From Fasciola hepatica (taxonomy: Eukaryota; Platyhelminthes; Trematoda; Plagiorchiida; Fasciolidae): a DNA stretch of 64,000 nucleotides. Made by a program: the position numbers and the translations under genes. The stretch's first letter is position 1, and every line of letters begins with the position of its first letter. The notes below the pieces were generated by a model. The model saw nothing but the letters and a program-made list of their open reading frames with translations, ran no database searches and had not been told where the DNA came from. Location of the stretch: NCBI GenBank assembly GCA_948099385.1, contig CANUEZ040000182.1:21391501-21455500 (forward strand). The letters run 5' to 3'. Of this stretch, positions 57,025 through 64,000 are shown piece after piece.

Positions 57025-59955
57025 CGTACTTAAATTGAGGTGACTGAATGTGCAAATGCTGATTGTGGGCCTTAACCGAACCTGCGGTTTGACGATGCGA
57101 TTCTCTGAGGGTTGACGCATTCTTATCAGATAATCTATTTCTCAGAAGCGATTCCGCGGTGCTTTCTCATCTTGCGAATATAGTATTCGAAGGATTGCTG
57201 GGAGACACGTAGGTAAACTTAAACCATTTCCTGAATTATGGTTGAATCAATGCTATCGGCAGGGAAGGTAGAATTTCCTGATGGAGGCAAACATTCGATT
57301 AAACTGATGAATGCAAGATATCTGCGGAAATCACTGAGTTCAGACGGTGAGCATAAAGTTATTTTACTCTGTACCGAAATCTGTCTGTATAGTATCTTGT
57401 TATACATGTGCTTACTTCATCGATGAACCAGCAGAACTTAATTCGATCATATTGAAGTGGAAGCTGTGGGATGCTTTGTGTTCGTACTTTACAAACAAAA
57501 AGCTTCAGTGAACTAAACCGAAAAGGAAGTAGGCAGCTGATTCCTTTTCTGAATTCCCTCCTACGATAATTCCAGAGCCGCAGCTTGGACCCCTAATCCA
57601 AGTTTTGATTGCAATACTTGGATTGAGCGGATAGGTCAGAATCGAAAGCGTTGTCTTCAATTCGGGGGTGCACCTTAACGGAAGAGAACCGGGTAACCTG
57701 GTGGAATAGCCGACTGTAACCAGTCACACTCCTACGTATTTCGTGCGATTAGGTAATAGCGCGGTTGTTCGGAAAATTTCTGTTTACCTTTTGGATAGCT
57801 TGATGTCTAATCAATTCTACTGAGACCTTCCGGCCCCCAGAAGACTTAGCAGTGAGGTTATTGGATCGGATGGCTTCGTGACCTCAACAGATCTAACATC
57901 CATTCTTATCACCGAAATATTTCATTCGTGGTTCATTGATTTAACCAAATTTCAAAGTGAAAGCCAGAGTTTGCTAAGCATGCCCATTTGGGCATCAAAA
58001 CTCAAGTACTATGTGATTATTCTGTCAACTTTTTGTCTGAAGCATATCAAGGGACAAATTGTAATGCCCTACCTCACATTTCAAAATGCGTTTCTGGATC
58101 TACTTTGGAGTGCTTTTTCTGGCTAATAGATGTATTACTGCTTCCAATAAAACGAAAGGCAACTGGCATCTACCATAGGAGAATCAGATTGCCAGTCGAT
58201 AGCACTTGGTTTCGCACGGCGGGTGATGTGGTCGAACACATGCATGCAACGCTGGTTAGTCGGTAAACTGCGTACTTTGAGCAGTTGACTTTACCAGTAT
58301 TTTTCAACCAAATTTTAACTTGCCGAGGGACACAACGGTCCAGGTAAATGAGCTATCAAAGGAGCCTTACTCCGAATGATATAGTATCCACTACTATTGC
58401 GAACATAGAGAAGGGCAATTAAAAGCTTTACATTCCGGTCACCCATGGTATTTTATAGGTTCCTCAGCGTACTAAGGATCTACATGACATCGGTACCATC
58501 AAAAGCGAAATATATCTTAGCAATGTCACCTTGCCGATGGCGCCAAGCCATTTCGGATATTTTACATCAACAGTAAGGTTCGTGGAGAGGTTAGGTAGCA
58601 ACCCATCCTTTACATTATATCAGCCTGGATCTGCCTTGTCGGTTATCGCTGAGCGGCACAGCAATGCCTGTGTATTTTCCACAAAAATGTGACTATATAT
58701 AGTCACTATTACGCTTTAGGTACCAGTTGCGATGCGATGAAATGATTGCGGAAATTATTCGTGACATCTCGCTACCCTATGTTTTCATTTTAACATTATG
58801 TTGGGGAGGTAGTGGGTCGTTAAAGTACCTTTTGCGTTTTGAATGTATGGTAGCAGATGTCGGATCATAACAGCGCATGAAAGACCATTGTTTGCACTGT
58901 TTATTGCAAAACATAACTCATGACTTACTTGGCTACCCTGTGACCCTCCCACACAGATGATCTTCGTCCCGTTCCCTTATTTGGTCAATAGTCCACTGTA
59001 CGGTATAATTAGTTTGAGCTCTAGAATATAATATGTTCAAGTCATTTTCTTCTAGCGAAGTGTACAATACCCAAATATTAGTCAGCTGAGGAAACATACC
59101 CGTGAGCTACTCAGTCAATCCGACTCAGCAAAATACACCAGTTAGAATCAAGATAGTAGTCAGTCAGGCAACCTCTGTTAAGTGGCTTCCATCGCAAACC
59201 AATCAGTGGAAACCTTAACGCATCACCAAGAGTGGTATAAGTTGATAATTACCAGATGACACATAACATGCTATGGAGAAACTACCCCAAACCCACGCCT
59301 TTATTTGGCCATATGATATCACACTTCGTTACTTGAAAATAAAGGAACAAACAGGTATGATCCGGTAATTTAAGAATCTCTTTTATTGTTTTATATTTCA
59401 CGTCTTCCCACAGTGCCAAATAAAATGGAAGGAATCTTGAGATATTTAGAATGGATTTCCCTTGTCTTAAAAATGCGTGTACAGGTAATTAGTGGTCTCA
59501 CATTGATTTTCAACGGCTTCAACCTCACAGTTCACTCTTCGTGTACAGTACGAATCGTCTTTTGATGCTCGTGACAGCAACAGTTTTTAGTTTGCTTCCA
59601 TCACCGCAAATGAGTGCGCTCCGACAAGTTAATTTTGGTTCAACAATCGACCAACAGAAATCCATATAGATGAGTACATTGATGTCAACAACAATAAACT
59701 TAGGCTTTGATACACACTCATTATTACTCCGTATGCGACCCGTACTCTAGCTCGTCTGGGACAAAAAAGCTGCCCGTATTTTATCGCCTACCTTAAAGCT
59801 TGGGCTTTTGTCGCCATTGATTCTTGATAGCTTTTTCATCACCCACTATGGCGGATTAGATAATGTAGCAAAACAGAACGTAACGCTACTTTTCAATCCA
59901 TTCTACGTAACCAAATCTGTAATTGGTTCATTCAGCCGTGTTGTCTAACGCCTTC
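57025..59955. other. Nothing firm recognised (~2.9 kb)
   Basis: One short candidate first exon at 57238-57340 (MVESMLSAGKVEFPDGGKHS...) ends at a donor-like GACG-GTGAGC, but no partner exon was found. The open frames at 57878-58266 show no convincing domain. Confidence 0.4.
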
Positions 59956-59959
59956 TACT

Positions 59960-61660
59960 GTTCATGCTATCTTCATGCATCGTGTCGACGCCACGGGTGA
60001 CTCAAGTTGGCAAACGTCCAACGAGCTTTCTGTATACGCAAAGACTCCTCATCCGATATCGGACCTTGTTTATCTGGTCTGTAGTCTCCCCAGACATTGA
60101 AAGGTTTGGCGTTGGACCAACCCAGTCCCCCAACAGCATCATGCTCCTTCAAGTTGCGAATCGCACACCGAGCATTGCTATGCAAACCGTGAAGCTGTCT
60201 AGAAACGCTTGTAACTTATTTGAATCTTAACTTAGAAGGACCATGTCATCCGTATATTCAAGGACTGGCACAATTCTATCCGGGAAAAGTCCAATGCCAT
60301 AATCCTTGCCTGGAAAAATCTCGGTCTCTAGGACCACATCAATGGCGAAGTTTAATACAAAAGGAACGAGGAAGCAACCCTGACATACACCACTTTTGTG
60401 AATAACTCGGGTGAAAGATCAACGTAAGCCCGAACTCGGCTTCGGCTTTTCATGCAAAGAAACTTCATAATGTAATGCATTCCTCTGGTACACCCTTCAA
60501 AAAGAGGCAGTACCAGAGAACTGTGCTGTCAGCAGAGTAAAAGAGCACATTTAAGTCAAGAAATAAGGGGATGGTGCCGCTTTTTGTGAGAGAAATTTGT
60601 ACTCTGTAGGAATAAGCCATGGTAAGGATACAGTTGTATGAATTAGCCACCATTATCGGTTCGATCGGCTCGAAAGCCAAATCGGCCTCCCATATTTCTC
60701 TCAGTCTCGTCTAGGCTTACCAAATGAGTGCTAAAATCTCGAAAACAACCATGATGTCTGTAGAGTACATGCTGCAGAGCAGTTGAGACAAATCTCAGTG
60801 GAATTCGTCTTTGGCCTCAGAAGAGCTACAGTCAGTTGAGGCGTACACAGAAACGGCAAACAGGCATCGGTGCTTCAGTCTAGTGCTGTTGACATGCACA
60901 AAACCATTCAACCGAACCGCAAACAGACGACTGCCCAGCTTTCATGCTCAGAGCGACGCCAACGCCAGCCTAACCACGAGCACTACATACCGAATCGCCC
61001 AACGCGCGAACAGTGAACGGAGAAACCGAGCTTGTATCTGGGGGCGAAGTGTTAACACTGAAGTTGGGTCCTGTATGCGTGTTTTGAAGACAACACACAT
61101 CTCTGTTAAAGGTTTCAAGAATTCAGCCAAGGCAGCCTACTGTCCTGTTTGGTAAAGTATGCGAACGTTGAAAGCAGCAAAATGACGAGAATGCTCGGGT
61201 CTGAGAATCGATTCTCTATTTCCCCCAGTTTTCAATTTATTGCCCTTAAGGAGAGGTACAAGTTCTGGATAACCACACAATGTGGTTTTCCGCACTCATT
61301 TAGAATCGGAATGTAAAGGATGAAGAGCAGAGAGATAAGAAAATTTTTCCCGAGGAGCCGCTGGAGATTTTTGTGCGAATCATACTTAGCTGCTGCCCGC
61401 ACTGCAGAAGGGTTTTTTGGGAACCCTAAACGGAGCCTTTGACTTAAAAGTCTGACCCACAAGGCAGTGGTGCGTTAACTCGGAACAGCAATGTGACCGA
61501 AGAACAAGTGAAGGTTCTTCTTCTGGTCTGTCATATGGGACCTGACTAGTGCGTGCTCGCTGTCTTGTCTTCGTTGATGCTTTGTTATTAATCCACCTTT
61601 CGGATTCGGGCTTCGTTTGAACCAACACACCGCACACTCACCTTTAAATAACGTTCTAAA
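59960..61660 (-). pseudogene. RTE LINE remnant B
   Basis: From right to left: the 5' block at 61637-61386 (SLVLRSHCCSELTHHCLVGQ, FKSKAPFRVPKK) shared with 23515-23228; an endonuclease scrap at 61130-60720 (VVFKTRIQDPTSVLTL); then a jump into RT: FLDLNVLFYSADSTVLWYCL near 60570, KGVPEECI, VLEYTDDMVLLS near 60240, and IQKARWTFANLSHPWRRHDA near 59990. Frameshifts are frequent and most of the endonuclease and the linker are deleted. It ends before the thumb. Confidence 0.78.
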
Positions 61661-61879
61661 GCACAACATCTTTTAGGTTCTTACTTGTAATGTGGAATTT
61701 GATATATTCGACTGAGATTGCTCCACTGTGGTACGGATGTTTTCGAAGGACTTGTATGATCAAGAAACACCAGCTTTACAAAGAAACAAAACCCTTTTTA
61801 TTACACACGAAGTGAACTGCAGTGTAAGTCGTGTACCTCATAACTGAAAAACATAGTGTAAGAGGAGTTTTACTGAGGA

Positions 61880-62330
61880 ATACTCATGTCGAAACCAGTT
61901 CGTCGAATCAACCTTTGAGAGAGAAAGGTTGTAGGTGGATGGGAATACAGGGAGGGGGATGGGATTCCGTAACTTGGCCGTCCGGGATAAAATGGATTGA
62001 AAAGCCGAGGTCCGAGATCTGGCGACCGGAATTTGAGAACGGCGACTTGCTGCCTATGTCCGGGATTGACGTTGAAAGGCATTGGGAATAGTAACAGCCG
62101 AGACAAGCTCGGAGGAATAAAACCCAAAATAATGGCGCCGGAATATGGACAATGAAGCAACTGTCCGGCAATGTGTAATCGACTGTAAATTGGATATTAA
62201 CACTGGGTTATCTACCGGACGAATGGCTTTACGCTGAATCCCGTCGAGAAGAGATAAAGAGAATGACGAAGTTCCACGCCATTCGTGACAGAAGTACTCA
62301 GGTGTGGGACGAATTTGAGCTTTGCACAAT
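61880..62330 (-). pseudogene. Jockey-like LINE RT C-terminus
   Basis: Different from every other LINE here. On the - strand 62329-62054 encodes AQIRPTPEYFCHEWRG, LSLLDGIQRKAIRPVDNPVL, SLSIFRRHYFGFYSSELVSA, matching the IRP-MEY--H-W-G, L--LD-VQ-RA-R and ASLS-FYR---G-CS-EL pattern of jockey-type polymerases. A shifted frame to 61880 gives FNPFYPGRPSYGIPSPSLY and PPTTFLS, equivalent to the FIPRTSKLWNSLP--VFP--YNL--FK ending. It separates RTE remnants B and C. Confidence 0.75.
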
Positions 62331-62436
62331 AAAATTAAGTGGGATGGTTTGAATAAATATCTGATGAGGAATAGAAAATCAGTCTTGCACGCAGCACGAG
62401 CATGGGGCTTTATCGTCTCAAAAACGAACGTTCATC

Positions 62437-64000
62437 TCACCAGGATATCTTATATTCAATGAAGTTATGAGTTCTATGGACTAGAAATCCTCCGTCTTCC
62501 CGTGGTCGGCCATAGGACGTCTTGTCAAATCTTTGCTGAATTCCAGGAACATGAAGTCTGTGCTGTGACCATGCACAGTAGTATCCTCCAGTTGCTACCA
62601 AGCCAACAAAGGTCTCCACTAGATGATTCTACGTTGAATCGTACTCAGAGACTGGTCTACGAGCATCCAACAGCACAAATGATGTCGAAGAAATCCGTTT
62701 CTTGTGACGCCTCTTTGAACCACAGCTCTGTGGGGCATTAGACGCGGGATACAAGGCTTCTTTGAACTGTTGCCACTGTTCATTTGGGTTCTGAACATCC
62801 GGCTGCGTTGATAACCGTGTAAATAGCTCTGTTTGGAAAACAGGTTGTCGCTTTTTCTCTAGAAAAAACTGCGCGCGAAGGCTGGCTTTGGTCTGGGTGT
62901 GACCACGGACGAGACGTAAACGGAAGCGATCAAGTATCAAGGCGTGATCTGATTCCACAGATGTAGACCCAAAAGAATAACGACCTTTAACTGATCCACG
63001 CTAGCCTTGACCAGTCACAATACGCTCAATCTGAGTCCAACGTTGAGAACACGTAGAAAGAGGCCATGTCACTCTATGCCGCTTCTTATGATAGAAGTTC
63101 TTACTCGCCAATAACAATCAGTGGTCAGAATACATCTGGATGAGACGATCACCATTGTCAGTGTGATAATCTGGGATAGCGAGTAGGCTTCTAATCTGTC
63201 TTTCGGAATCTCCCAAATAGCCAACACGAACGTTGAAATCTCCAGCAATAACATCTACGTCCGTTGAACGCACGCTTCGAAGCATTTGAGACAAATCGTG
63301 GTAGAGTTCGACCTTGGTATCAGAGAAACTCCAGTCAGTGGGCGTATACACACAAACGACGAACAAGCATCGACGCCTCCGTTTGTTGCCGTTGACATTC
63401 ATAGAACCATGCAACCGAACCGCACACAAACGACTGCTGATTAAAATCCATTCTAGCATTGCGAGCTCAGCTCTCATGCTCAAAGCAATTCCAACTTCGG
63501 CCTGACCACGAATACTAGATACTGGATCATCCGATATGCGAAGGGTGATCAAATAATTGTGGTCTTGTATACGCGTTTCCCGGACACATTATACATCTAC
63601 TTTAAAGTTTCAAGAGTTCAGGCAAGAGCAATTTGTTGCCCCATGTGGTATAGTTTGTGAATGTTGAAGACAGATAAGTGGAACGAACATATTTGCCAGG
63701 CAGTTTGTTAGATTTGCCCTACTCTTGAGTCATTGTTTTTTTCAGAGCCACAATAACCCGTAGCATTTTGCATCAATCATAAATTAAGGTGGCGTGAGAT
63801 AATTGATAAGGAAGGATGCTAGAGGTTTCTGGGGAAGAGGGTCATACTTCGCGGCTGCCTACACCGAAGAATGGGGTTTTCTTTTGAAACCCTAATCGGA
63901 GCCTTTGACCCAAATGTCTGACTCACAATACAGTGAAGGAGTTAGGCCGGAACAGGAACGTAACCGAAACGCTCGTGAAGAAACTTCTCTTGGTCTGTCT
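62437..64000 (-). pseudogene. RTE LINE remnant C (runs off the window)
   Basis: The 5' block common to RTE copies here lies at 63830-64000, then the best-preserved endonuclease of the - strand copies at 63552-63118: LSMRAELAMLEWILISSRLC, CVYTPTDWSFSDTKVE, VIAGDFNVRVGYLGDSERQI. A linker follows at 62958-62629 (SDHALILDRFRLRLVRGHTQ, the SDH motif, and PVFQTELFTRL). The frame decays and stops near 62437 before any RT motif. The element begins beyond the right edge. Confidence 0.8.

Noticed and set aside
60811..61155. 114-codon open frame on the + strand
   Set aside because: Antisense shadow of the RTE remnant B endonuclease region.
1..64000. CRISPR arrays, bacterial operons, phage or toxin-antitoxin systems
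   Set aside because: No regularly spaced repeats, ribosome-binding-site-led gene strings or prokaryotic families; all coding signals are eukaryotic retroelements or spliced host exons.

Overview
This is a repeat-choked eukaryotic (animal) window, most likely from a parasitic flatworm of the trematode type. The evidence is the mixture of RTE-clade, CR1-like and jockey-like LINEs, Penelope-like elements with GIY-YIG endonucleases, a Ty3/gypsy remnant, and a host gene whose first introns are only 35 and 52 bases long while later ones run to kilobases. The species cannot be fixed from the sequence. There is no bacterial gene organisation, CRISPR array or rRNA.

The one host gene I can assemble with confidence is a TMEM9 orthologue on the + strand, in five coding exons from 15015 to 31016. 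It shows a signal peptide, a CxC-rich luminal domain, the diagnostic NTTTIK junction, one transmembrane helix and a conserved C-terminal tail. Its third intron (about 12 kb) and fourth intron (about 3.2 kb) are filled with transposons in both orientations. Short ORF scanning misses this gene because most of its exons are tiny. A second host-like coding block with a C-terminal amphipathic helix lies at 54493-54970 but is not identified.

Layout. 13-1106: decayed gypsy gag-protease (-). 1955-6118: three CR1 copies of one family, the last (3140-5905) with an uninterrupted 921-codon ORF2. 6119-8790: RTE scraps, a ~700-bp foldback palindrome and a second CR1-like remnant. 9855-13010: composite SINE+RTE copy 1. 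15015-31290: TMEM9 and its transposon-laden introns, including a nearly intact RTE at 16121-19635. 31690-32725: RTE deletion derivative. 34440-35480: Tc1/mariner fossil. 38450-41535: Penelope-like elements. 41540-44300: composite copy 2. 52860-54240: possible Penelope-like fossil. 55322-55663: inverted repeat. 56045-57020: composite copy 3 (-). 59960-64000: two RTE remnants (-) flanking a jockey-like remnant (-), the last RTE running off the window.

Items that look least described are the foldback element with helically spaced GGTTT motifs, a tRNA-derived SINE family with five copies here, and a dead SINE-RTE composite that was duplicated recently despite being full of stops. Boundaries of repeats were judged by eye and are approximate.
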